Position numbers and translations under genes: made by a program
The notes under the pieces: model-generated
What the model saw: the letters and a program-made list of their open reading frames with translations, nothing else
What the model was told of the DNA's origin: nothing
Database searches by the model: none
NCBI RefSeq assembly: GCF_031177825.1
Contig: NZ_JAPSKE010000025.1
Coordinates: forward strand, 22,354 to 86,353
From: Paenibacillus sp.
Lineage (GTDB): Bacteria > Bacillota > Bacilli > Paenibacillales > YIM-B00363
Direction of reading: 5' to 3'
DNA: 64,000 bases
Part shown: piece after piece, positions 33,560 through 40,827 of the stretch
Position numbering within the stretch: position 1 is the first letter of the stretch
Layout of the letters: every line of letters begins with the position of its first letter

Positions 33560-33982
33560 ATGTTTAAGTCCAAACGCGTCGACGTGAGCGCGACCGATAC
33601 GTTGATCGGCGAAGGCAGCGCGTTCGAAGGGAAGATCGCATCCGAGACAAGCCTCCGGGTCGAAGGCCGGATGATCGGCGACATCGAGTGCGGCGGCGAC
33701 GTCGCGATCGGCGAGAGCGGCAAGGCGACGTCGAACATCGACGCGCGCAACGTCGTGATCGCGGGCGTCGTGCACGGCAACGTATCCGCCCGCGGCACTT
33801 TGACGCTGACCGGCACCGGCCGGCTGTACGGCGACGCGTCGGCCGACTCGCTCGTCGTCGCCGAGGGCGCCGTATTCCAAGGGATGTGCAAGATGGAAGG
33901 AAAGGCGGCCGCCAAGGAAGCGGAGCAGTCGCAGGAGCCGACCCGCGCGCCGCAAGGCGAATACAGCTCGTCGGCGGTATAG
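33560..33982 (+). CDS. Bactofilin (polymer-forming cytoskeletal protein)
   Basis: A 140-residue bactofilin. The core (about residues 14-110) is a right-handed beta helix with repeating strands (TLIGEGSAFEGKI, LRVEGRMIGDIECGGDVAIGE, VVIAGVVHGNVSARGTLTLT). N- and C-terminal tails are polar and disordered. It polymerises without nucleotides on the inner membrane face. The tight operon with the M23 peptidase suggests a joint role in cell-shape or spore-envelope work. Confidence 0.92.
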   Translation: MFKSKRVDVSATDTLIGEGSAFEGKIASETSLRVEGRMIGDIECGGDVAIGESGKATSNIDARNVVIAGVVHGNVSARGTLTLTGTGRLYGDASADSLVVAEGAVFQGMCKMEGKAAAKEAEQSQEPTRAPQGEYSSSAV

Positions 33983-34042
33983 CGAAGCGCTCGAGGAAGG
34001 TTACCTGATTTCCTCTGTTCTGGGCAAGCCCTCCCCAAGATG

Positions 34043-34086
34043 TAAAAAAGCCGCCGCGAAAGCATCCATGCTGCTCTCGCGGCGGC
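34043..34086. terminator. Terminator between bactofilin and carboxypeptidase genes
   Basis: Stem GCCGCCGCGA / TCGCGGCGGC with inner pairing GCA / TGC. An A-run on the plus-strand 5' side gives TTTTTT on the minus strand, so it serves mainly the minus-strand carboxypeptidase gene ending at 34100. Confidence 0.8.
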
Positions 34087-34099
34087 CCCTTAGGCGCCG

Positions 34100-34969
34100 T
34101 TATTCTTCTAGAAACTCCTCGAGCGTAAGCCCCTGCTCCGTCACGAACTCGGCGATGTCGACGCCGACGTAGCGCAGATGCCACGGCTCGTATTTGTAGC
34201 CGGTGACGTCCTCTTTATCCTTCGGGTACCGGATAATGAAGCCGTGGCTCGCCGCGTTCTCCGCCAACCAGATGCCCTCTACCGTCTCGCCGAACACTTC
34301 TTCGAGCGCATAGTTCACGCTGGCCGCGGACACGTCCATGGCGAGGCCCGTCTGATGCTCGCTCTGCCCGGGGTACGCGCTCGTCCGGTTCGCTTCCTCC
34401 TCGCCCTTGATGCTCGCGTTGCGCTCGAAGATCGCCTTCTGCGTCGCGTACGATCGATAGCCGGATACCGCCCGCAGCTCGATGCCGTCCTCTTCCGCCT
34501 GCGCGAACAGTCGTTCGAGCGCTTCCGCGGCGACCCGCTGCAGCTGCTTCTTCGGATTGTCGCCGTCGAACGAGAACTTCACGTCCGGCACGACGAGATC
34601 GTCCGGCTTGTATTTCGCGTCGAGCGGATGCTCCTTGTTGACGAACAAGATCGCCGCCTTCGCCTCGTCGGAGAACGCCGGCGCCGTCTCCTCGTCCCGC
34701 GGCTCCTCCGCCTCGGGCGCTTCCTCGGCAGGCTCGTCCGACGACGGAGCTTCCTCCGGCGAGCCCGAGGCCGGAACGTCCTCCGGCTCGGACGGCGCCT
34801 CGCCTTCGGCATCCGACGGCTCATCGGCGCCCGCAGGCTCGTCCGCCGGCGCCTCGGTCGGCGCCTGCGCGGACGTATCCGGCTGCAGGTAATCGGCCGC
34901 GTACGGCGCCCCGAACCAGACGACCGCGGCCGCGACGACCGGCAGCACGATATATTTAAACACTTTCAC
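34100..34969 (-). CDS. VanY-type D-alanyl-D-alanine carboxypeptidase
   Basis: A 289-residue exported protein. An N-terminal signal or anchor helix (YIVLPVVAAAVVWFGAPYA) is followed by a long Glu/Pro/Ala-rich linker (about residues 32-95). The peptidase domain has SGYRSYATQ, the zinc motif SEHQTGLAMD and EPWHLRYVG, which define the M15/VanY family. It trims D-Ala from stem peptides. Nothing nearby suggests vancomycin resistance; a housekeeping or sporulation role is more likely. Confidence 0.92.
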   Translation of the reverse strand: MKVFKYIVLPVVAAAVVWFGAPYAADYLQPDTSAQAPTEAPADEPAGADEPSDAEGEAPSEPEDVPASGSPEEAPSSDEPAEEAPEAEEPRDEETAPAFSDEAKAAILFVNKEHPLDAKYKPDDLVVPDVKFSFDGDNPKKQLQRVAAEALERLFAQAEEDGIELRAVSGYRSYATQKAIFERNASIKGEEEANRTSAYPGQSEHQTGLAMDVSAASVNYALEEVFGETVEGIWLAENAASHGFIIRYPKDKEDVTGYKYEPWHLRYVGVDIAEFVTEQGLTLEEFLEE

Positions 34970-35056
34970 CTTCGCTCACCCCGGCATCTTGGTGTATTTC
35001 ATGTTGTTAAACGTATACACCGGGAGTATAGCATTGCGAACATAGCATTGCCAGAC

Positions 35057-35785
35057 CTATTTTTCCCCATACTTTTGTAGGAGTTGAAGATGTTTCATCA
35101 GGATGCTCTCGACATGCTCGAGATGCTCGCGCATGCGGCGTTCCGCGGCCGGCGGGTCGCCGCGCTCGACCGCTTCGAATATGGCCACGTGCTCGAGGTA
35201 CAGCCGATCCGACACGGACCGGTTCGCGTACAGCTCCGCCCGCCGCGTCTCGCGGATCGCCAGCTCCATCTGCGAAGAGACCGCCTCGAACAGCGTCGGC
35301 AGCACCGAGTTGCGCGTGGCCGCCGCCAGCTGGCGATGGAACGCGAGATCGGTGCGCTCGCCGGCTTCCTCGTCGCCGAGGGAGACGCGCATGTCGTTCA
35401 GGATGAGCCGGAAGGCGGCGAGATCGTCCTCGGTCCGCTTCCGCGCGGCGAGGCCCGCGTTGGCGATCTCGAACGACTGCCGCGCCTCGAGCAAATCGAG
35501 AATCGTGCGCTTATTGAGGACCAGGCTTTCGAGACTTTCGATCCCCGCCGGCGGCGGGGCCAGCACCGTGCTCGCCCCGCCCTGCCGGACGTCGATCAGC
35601 CCCATCGCCTTCAACGCGCTGAGCGCCTCCCGCATCGTGGAGCGTCCGACGCCGAACCGCTCCGACAGCTCCTTCGTGGAAGGGAGCTTGTCGCCCGGCT
35701 TCAGCTCCCCGTCCACGATCAGCCGCTTCAGCTGTTCCGTAATGTGCTCGTAGTGGTTCCGCTTCGACAGCTTTGCGATGTCCAT
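35057..35785 (-). CDS. lutR: FadR-type GntR regulator, probable LutR
   Basis: A 242-residue regulator. The N-terminal winged helix (about 10-75, LKPGDKLPSTKELSERFGVGRSTMREALSALKAMGLI in part) and a C-terminal FCD all-helical ligand domain (ILDLLEARQSFEIANAGLA..., AFHRQLAAATRNSVLP) mark the FadR subfamily. It follows lutC by 14 nt on the same strand. B. subtilis lutR controls lutABC, so I infer that role. The ATG at 35785 has only a modest ribosome site (GGCGGG). Confidence 0.82.
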   Translation of the reverse strand: MDIAKLSKRNHYEHITEQLKRLIVDGELKPGDKLPSTKELSERFGVGRSTMREALSALKAMGLIDVRQGGASTVLAPPPAGIESLESLVLNKRTILDLLEARQSFEIANAGLAARKRTEDDLAAFRLILNDMRVSLGDEEAGERTDLAFHRQLAAATRNSVLPTLFEAVSSQMELAIRETRRAELYANRSVSDRLYLEHVAIFEAVERGDPPAAERRMREHLEHVESILMKHLQLLQKYGEK

Positions 35786-35799
35786 CTCCCGAAGCCCGC

Positions 35800-36519
35800 C
35801 TATCCTACCAGAATCGCGTACACGACGCCGGGGCCGTGGACGCCGATCGTCAGGTCGTTCTCGATATCGGCGGAGCGGCTCGGGCCCGAGATGAAGTGGA
35901 CGCCGGCCGGCAGCTGCTCGCGCGGCGTCGCGTCGAGCGGGCGAAGCACTTCGCCGAGGCGCGTCTTCAGCCGGTCCAGCGGCACGATCGCGAACAGCGC
36001 CGTCGGCAGCAGGCTGACGGAGCGGCCCTTCCGCGCGGACGACTTCGCGACGAGCGAGCCGGTATAGGCGACGGCATGGTCGACGACGATGAGGCCGATG
36101 TCGGCGCCGGCCGCGACCGCGAGCCGATCCGACTTCGGCGCTTCGTCCCACACGACGACGCGCGCCTCCGGCAGCTCCGCTTCGATGGCGAGCGCGTTCA
36201 ACTCCGGCTGGTTTTGCCGGAGCACCAGCTTCGCTCCGAGCTCGTTAGCCTTCGCCGCGATCCACGCCTTCGCCTCCTCCATGGAGCCGTGACGCACGAC
36301 ATGGCCGCCGGCCTTGCCCCAGTTGTCCGAGAACAACGAGACCCGCTCCTCGAGCGGCAGGTCGAACTCGTTCCAGAACGCCGGCGCGCCTTTGAACGGA
36401 TGCTTCGGCTTCGAATCGGTTTTCCCGACGCGGCCGAGCCGGCTCGCGATGTTGCCGATAAATTCGGATTGCTTGGCGATCGACCGCGCCTCGAGCCGCT
36501 TCAATACATCGTTAGTCAT
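35800..36519 (-). CDS. lutC: L-lactate utilisation protein LutC
   Basis: A 239-residue DUF162/LUD-domain protein, one of three subunits of the LutABC iron-sulfur complex that oxidises L-lactate. Typical parts are WIAAKANELGAKLVLRQN, VVVWDEAPKSDRLAVAAGADIGLIVVDHAVAYTGS in segments, and the end FISGPSRSADIENDLTIGVHGP. It overlaps lutB by 8 nt. Confidence 0.93.
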   Translation of the reverse strand: MTNDVLKRLEARSIAKQSEFIGNIASRLGRVGKTDSKPKHPFKGAPAFWNEFDLPLEERVSLFSDNWGKAGGHVVRHGSMEEAKAWIAAKANELGAKLVLRQNQPELNALAIEAELPEARVVVWDEAPKSDRLAVAAGADIGLIVVDHAVAYTGSLVAKSSARKGRSVSLLPTALFAIVPLDRLKTRLGEVLRPLDATPREQLPAGVHFISGPSRSADIENDLTIGVHGPGVVYAILVG

Positions 36520-38029
36520 GGCCGCGGCCTCCTTCCTGTTTCCGCTTGGCGAGCGCCGCTTCCATCCGGCGACGCGCTTCCTCGCTTTTCGTTCCCGCCT
36601 CCGCTTGCAGCTCGCCGTACAACGTCGTCCAGCGGTCGCGGAACGAATCGCTCGGCAGCGCCGGCAGATGGCGGTACGAATTCCAGCCCGCCAGAGGGCC
36701 GATCTTCGCCTTGATGTACCCGTCCCGCGCGACGAGCGGCTGCCCGAGCTTCGCGAGCTTCAGCACGCCGCGGAAGCGCGAGGCGTTCGTCATGATGACC
36801 TGGAACCCTTTCATTCCTGCCTTTTCCAACGGGTCGCCGCCCCCGGCCTGTACCTTGCGCCGCCGCAAGTAGACGAGCATGTCGTGCAGCGGAATCTTGA
36901 CCGGGCACGCCTCGTAACACGCTCCGCAGAGACTCGACGCGTTCGCGATGTCGTCCCACTCGGCGACGTTCTTCTGCAGCGCCGGCGTCAGCACCGCGCC
37001 GATCGGGCCGCTGTACGTGCCGCCGTACGCGTGTCCGCCGATGTGGCGGTAGACCGGGCAGGCGTTCAGGCAGGCGCCGCAGCGAATGCAATTGAGCAGC
37101 TCCTGGAACTCGGGATCGCCGAGCTGCAGCGAACGGCCGTTGTCGACGATGATGATATGCATCTCCTCCGGCCCGTCGCCGTCGTCCGTCCGCCGGGGGC
37201 CGGTAATGCCGGACATATACACCGTCAGACGCTGACCCGTAGCCGAACGCGGCAGCAGCGTCGCCATCACTTCAAGATCGTCCCATGTCGGGATGATGCG
37301 CTCCATGCCCATCAGCGTAATTTGCGTCTTCGGCACCGTGGTGACCATGCGTGCGTTGCCTTCGTTTTCGAACAGGACCATCGACCCGCTCTCCGCGATC
37401 GCGAAGTTGCAGCCCGTCATGCCGATGTCGGCCTCGAGGAACTTCTCCCGCAGCTTCTTGCGCACGAAGCCCGCCAATATCTTCGTCTCCGGCTCCAGCG
37501 TCTCGCCCGCATCCTTCGACAGCAGCTCCGCGATCTGATAGCGGTTCTTATGAATCGCAGGAATGATAATGTGCGACGGCGTCTCGTTGGCTAGCTGAAT
37601 GATGTACTCGCCGAGGTCCGTCTCGATCGACTCGACGCCGATCCCCTCTAACGCCGCGTTCAAGTGAAGCTCCTCGCTCACCATCGACTTCGATTTCACG
37701 ACGGAGCGCGCGCCGACGTGCTTCGCGATCGTCAGCGAAATCTCGACCGCCTCCGCAGCCGTATCCGCGAAGTGGATATGGACGCCGTTGGCGCGGGCAT
37801 TTTCGATGAACGTATTCAAATAGTAATCCAGATGCGCGATCGTATGCAGACGGATTTGCCGGCCGCGCTCGCGCCATTCGTCCCAGTTGCCGTGCTCGGC
37901 GGACGCCGCCTTCTTCCCGTTCCGCAGCCGCTCGGTCGTAAACTTGACGGCCTTGCGCAGAAACTCGTCGTTCAGCGCGATGTCCGCGCGTTCCTTGACG
38001 GTCGACCCGTGCGCGTTAGCGTGACTCAA
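36512..38029 (-). CDS. lutB: L-lactate utilisation iron-sulfur protein LutB
   Basis: A 505-residue protein with an N-terminal LUD domain (about 60-290) and two [4Fe-4S] ferredoxin-type clusters, CIRCGACLNACPVYR and CGACYEACPVKIP, followed by a DUF3390-type tail. It is the electron-transfer subunit of LutABC. It overlaps lutA by 14 nt and lutC by 8 nt, so the three are translated together. The length matches the family. Confidence 0.95.
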   Translation of the reverse strand: MSHANAHGSTVKERADIALNDEFLRKAVKFTTERLRNGKKAASAEHGNWDEWRERGRQIRLHTIAHLDYYLNTFIENARANGVHIHFADTAAEAVEISLTIAKHVGARSVVKSKSMVSEELHLNAALEGIGVESIETDLGEYIIQLANETPSHIIIPAIHKNRYQIAELLSKDAGETLEPETKILAGFVRKKLREKFLEADIGMTGCNFAIAESGSMVLFENEGNARMVTTVPKTQITLMGMERIIPTWDDLEVMATLLPRSATGQRLTVYMSGITGPRRTDDGDGPEEMHIIIVDNGRSLQLGDPEFQELLNCIRCGACLNACPVYRHIGGHAYGGTYSGPIGAVLTPALQKNVAEWDDIANASSLCGACYEACPVKIPLHDMLVYLRRRKVQAGGGDPLEKAGMKGFQVIMTNASRFRGVLKLAKLGQPLVARDGYIKAKIGPLAGWNSYRHLPALPSDSFRDRWTTLYGELQAEAGTKSEEARRRMEAALAKRKQEGGRGHD

Positions 38030-38756
38030 CGGCCGACACCCCCTCGTAGAGCAGCTCCGCCAGATGCATGACGCGCACCGGCTTGCCGCGATAACGCAAA
38101 TTGCCCGCGATGTTCATCATGCACCCCATATCGAGGCCGACCAGTACCTCCGCTTCGGTCTCGAGCACATGGTCCGCCTTCTCCGACACCATCGCGCCGG
38201 AGATGTCGCACATCTTCACCGCGAACGTGCCGCCGAAGCCGCAGCAATCCTCCGCGAACGGCAGCGGCACCAGCTCCATCCCGCGCACGTTCGCCATCAG
38301 CGTCGCCGGCTCGTTCTTGATGCCGAGCAAGCGGCTGCCGTGGCACGACGGGTGATACGTCACTTTGTGCGGGAACGACGCGCCGACGTCCTCGACGCCG
38401 AGCACCTGAACGAGAAACTGCGTGAACTCGTACGTCTTCGCCGCGAGCGCGTTCGCTTTCGCGAGCAGCGCGGGGTCGTTTTCGAACAGCTTCGGAAAAT
38501 AATGATGGATCATGCCGGTGCAAGAGCCCGACGGGGACACGACGAAGTCGCTGTCGTCGAACGCCTCGATCAGCGTCTTCGCCGAAGCGCGCGCCTCGTC
38601 CCAATAACCGCTGTTGAACGCGGGCTGGCCGCAGCACGTCTGCGACGCGGGGAAGTCGACCGCCACGCCGTACTTCGCGAGCAGCCGCGCCATCGCTTCG
38701 CCCACGCGCGGATAGATGGCGTCGCTCAAACACGTAATAAATAAAGAAACCTTCAT
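38016..38756 (-). CDS. lutA: L-lactate utilisation protein LutA
   Basis: A 246-residue protein with two CCG domains (QTCCGQPAFNSGY and ...DCCGFGGTFAVKM) typical of LutA/GlcF-like subunits that hold non-cubane iron-sulfur clusters. It starts MKVSLFITCLSDAIYP, the family N-terminus. It is the first gene of lutABC-lutR, downstream of a promoter region with a direct-repeat operator. Confidence 0.94.
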   Translation of the reverse strand: MKVSLFITCLSDAIYPRVGEAMARLLAKYGVAVDFPASQTCCGQPAFNSGYWDEARASAKTLIEAFDDSDFVVSPSGSCTGMIHHYFPKLFENDPALLAKANALAAKTYEFTQFLVQVLGVEDVGASFPHKVTYHPSCHGSRLLGIKNEPATLMANVRGMELVPLPFAEDCCGFGGTFAVKMCDISGAMVSEKADHVLETEAEVLVGLDMGCMMNIAGNLRYRGKPVRVMHLAELLYEGVSAVESR

Positions 38757-38794
38757 GCGCCGAACCGTCCTCTCGGAGGAAATGGTGTGATTTA

Positions 38795-38819
38795 CTTATC
38801 AGCTTATCAGACATGTCAA
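38795..38819 (-). promoter_or_regulatory. lutA promoter region with CTTATCAG direct repeat
   Basis: TTGACA on the minus strand (38819-38814) is followed by two head-to-tail copies of an 8-bp element (plus strand CTTATCAG at 38795-38802 and 38803-38810). The -10 is uncertain (TAAATC with a 19-nt gap or a poorer hexamer at 16-17). The repeat is the best candidate for the binding site of the FadR-type regulator. Confidence 0.5.
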
Positions 38820-39002
38820 GGAGCGTAAAGAACCTTTTGCTATGTTCGTCCCTCCTGCGGCGTCGACTCTCTTCTTCCCGGCAGCCGACGTCCGGCTTGC
38901 GGACGAACCCATCCCGAAGGCCAGCCCCCTTGTCCCGCCCGGCTTGCTTGGCGGTCCTTGCACAGGCATGCGAAGCTGTCGCCGTTACGCCTCCAGCTCT
39001 GC

Positions 39003-39170
39003 CTGCAGATATACAGTTACTTCGTCCCCTATATCCCTGCCGCCTTACAATACCTGCGAAAATACATCTATTTCTAGCTTCAGACCGACGAAGCTGCCGG
39101 AGTACCTGCAGATTTGCAGGTATTCCGCTGTTTCTTCCCGTTTTCCGTTCGAATAGCTGTACTTGTGCAT
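39003..39170. repeat. Array of four CTGCA palindromes
   Basis: Four palindromic modules start at 39003, 39054, 39106 and 39157, giving pitches of 51, 52 and 51 bp. The third is perfect (CTGCA-GATT-TGCAG). Read against the reverse complement of the array at 61585-61803, the modules and the spacers line up in order (for example TACCTGCgaaaaTACAT against TACCTGCaaaagTGCAT), so the two arrays are diverged copies of one element. It lies just past the stop of the GntR-fusion gene, in the 438-bp gap before lutA. The rest of the gap (38820-39000) holds no gene I can support. Confidence 0.85.
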
Positions 39171-39194
39171 TTCCTTTCGAAGCGTTTCGTCGAG

Positions 39195-40592
39195 CTACTT
39201 ACCGAGCAGCAGCGACTCCAAGCGAAGGCTGGCCTCCGTTTCGTCCTCGAGCTTCGACCAGTACCCCTTCAGCTCCTCGCGAATCGCCTCGAGCGCCGAC
39301 GTCCCGAAGCGGAGCTCCTCGTAATCTCGGCATGCGTCCCACAGTTCCGCCGGGTCGGGCTCGCGAGACGGTCGGTTTCCGTCGAACCCGTCGAGAACGG
39401 CCAGCGCCTCCGGATGAGCCGGGAGCGTCAGCGTGTCGCGGCGAATGCCGAGCTGCGCCTCCCGGCCGCACAGGAAGCGAACGAACGCTTCCGCCGCTTC
39501 GGCATGCTTCGTGTCCGCCGCGACGGCGAGTCCCGTGACGAGCAGCAGCGTTGCGTCGTACCGAAGCCTCGGCAGCCGCGCGACGCCGTAATCGATGCCC
39601 GTCTGCAGCAGCCGATTCAACCCGAAGTAAGAGGTCATGATCATCGACACCCGGCCTTCCTGGAACCAACGCTCCGCGTCCGCGTCGTTCTCCGTCCAGA
39701 ACCGGCGCCCGCCCTCCTGCTGATGGACGAGCTCGCGCGCGACCCGCAGGCTGTCCCACAACGCGGGGTGGTCCGCCGCCCGAGCCCCTTCCCCTTCTTG
39801 GAAGCGGAAGCCGTTCTGCAGCAGGAACACCGTCCAGCGGTTCACGGATTGCATATGGGAGGCGAAGCCCGTGACGCCGAGCTCGCCGCCCAGGACGCGG
39901 GCGGCCTTCAGCAGCGTGTACCACGTCCAGTCCGGCTGCGGCTCCTCCAGCGAGCAAGCGGCGAGATGTTCGCGGTTGTAGCAGAGCACGATCGGCGAAT
40001 AGACGAACGGCGCAGCCGCCGCCCGTCCGTCCGCGCGCAGGAACGGAGCGAACAACGACGCGTGCGCGGCTTCCGTCCGCGGCGCGGCCCCGAGCCTCGC
40101 GAACGACGCATCCCGCTCCTTCCACTTCAACGCGTCCCAATTGGTCAGCGCGATGACGTCCGCGATGCCGTGTTCCGCATATTCCGCGGGGAACGGCGTC
40201 GGAATCGCCCGCACCGCGAAGGTCGGATACGCCCGCTCGAAGGCGGCGATCGACGATGCCATCCGCGCTTCCGTTTCCAGCGACGGGTAATAGGCGAAGC
40301 GGAGCGTCGTCCGCTCCCCGCCCGCCGCGGCGTCGACGCGGTCCGGCTTCCGCTCGGGCGGCCGGACGACTTGATTGCCGACGCGTTTCATTTTCACGAT
40401 CAAGCCCTCTCCCACGAGCGCGTCCAGCGCCTTGCGGACCGATTCCTTGCTCAGCCCGAACGTTCCGCCCAGCTCCACCTCGGAGGGCAAGTAGTCTCCC
40501 GGCTGCAGCGCGCCGGAGGCGATGTCCTCGCGCACCCGATCCGCGAGCGCGCGGATGCGGGCCGTAAATTCGCTTCGGCTCGGCCTGGCCAT
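39195..40592 (-). CDS. GntR regulator fused to a solute-binding-protein domain
   Basis: A 465-residue cytoplasmic protein. Residues 8-75 form a GntR winged helix (DIASGALQPGDYLPSEVELG, then GLSKESVRKALDALVGEGLI). From about residue 92 the protein resembles family 1 sugar-binding proteins (LRFAYYPSLE, ALTNWDALKWKERDASF, VYSPIVLCYNREHLAACSLE). No signal peptide or membrane helix is present, so the binding domain probably senses a sugar inside the cell. It is divergent from the secreted propeller protein gene and a TATAAT lies in the spacer. Confidence 0.82.
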   Translation of the reverse strand: MARPSRSEFTARIRALADRVREDIASGALQPGDYLPSEVELGGTFGLSKESVRKALDALVGEGLIVKMKRVGNQVVRPPERKPDRVDAAAGGERTTLRFAYYPSLETEARMASSIAAFERAYPTFAVRAIPTPFPAEYAEHGIADVIALTNWDALKWKERDASFARLGAAPRTEAAHASLFAPFLRADGRAAAAPFVYSPIVLCYNREHLAACSLEEPQPDWTWYTLLKAARVLGGELGVTGFASHMQSVNRWTVFLLQNGFRFQEGEGARAADHPALWDSLRVARELVHQQEGGRRFWTENDADAERWFQEGRVSMIMTSYFGLNRLLQTGIDYGVARLPRLRYDATLLLVTGLAVAADTKHAEAAEAFVRFLCGREAQLGIRRDTLTLPAHPEALAVLDGFDGNRPSREPDPAELWDACRDYEELRFGTSALEAIREELKGYWSKLEDETEASLRLESLLLGK

Positions 40593-40708
40593 GGCGTTCC
40601 CTACCTTCCTTCGTATCTGTTCGTTTCGGATTATTATAGCATGTTGCCCCAGCGAAACGATAGGCGATTTCTAGACTATAAATAGACGGATTTCGACCGT
40701 TTTCCCGA

Positions 40709-40752
40709 TTGACATCCTTGCAATTCCCCTGTAGCCTGAACCTATGTAGCCT
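40709..40752 (+). promoter_or_regulatory. Promoter region of the propeller protein with TGTAGCCT repeats
   Basis: TTGACA at 40709-40714 is followed after 17 nt by TAGCCT, a poor -10. The octamer TGTAGCCT occurs at 40730-40737 and again at 40745-40752, overlapping and following that -10. The repeated octamer may be the site of the divergent GntR-type regulator or of YesN. Confidence 0.4.
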
Positions 40753-40827
40753 AGATATCGCCTTGTGGAATTCTAAGACGAGTCTACGGGATATGCATTG
40801 TCTTACCAACGTACAAGGAGGAAGATC

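Noticed and set aside
32692..34065. Minus-strand 457-residue frame
   Set aside because: It lies opposite the M23 peptidase and bactofilin genes, both of which have clear motifs; the composition is that of a GC-rich shadow frame.
34100..34969. Vancomycin-resistance locus
   Set aside because: A VanY-type carboxypeptidase alone is common in Firmicutes; no vanHAX-like or vanRS-like genes are adjacent.
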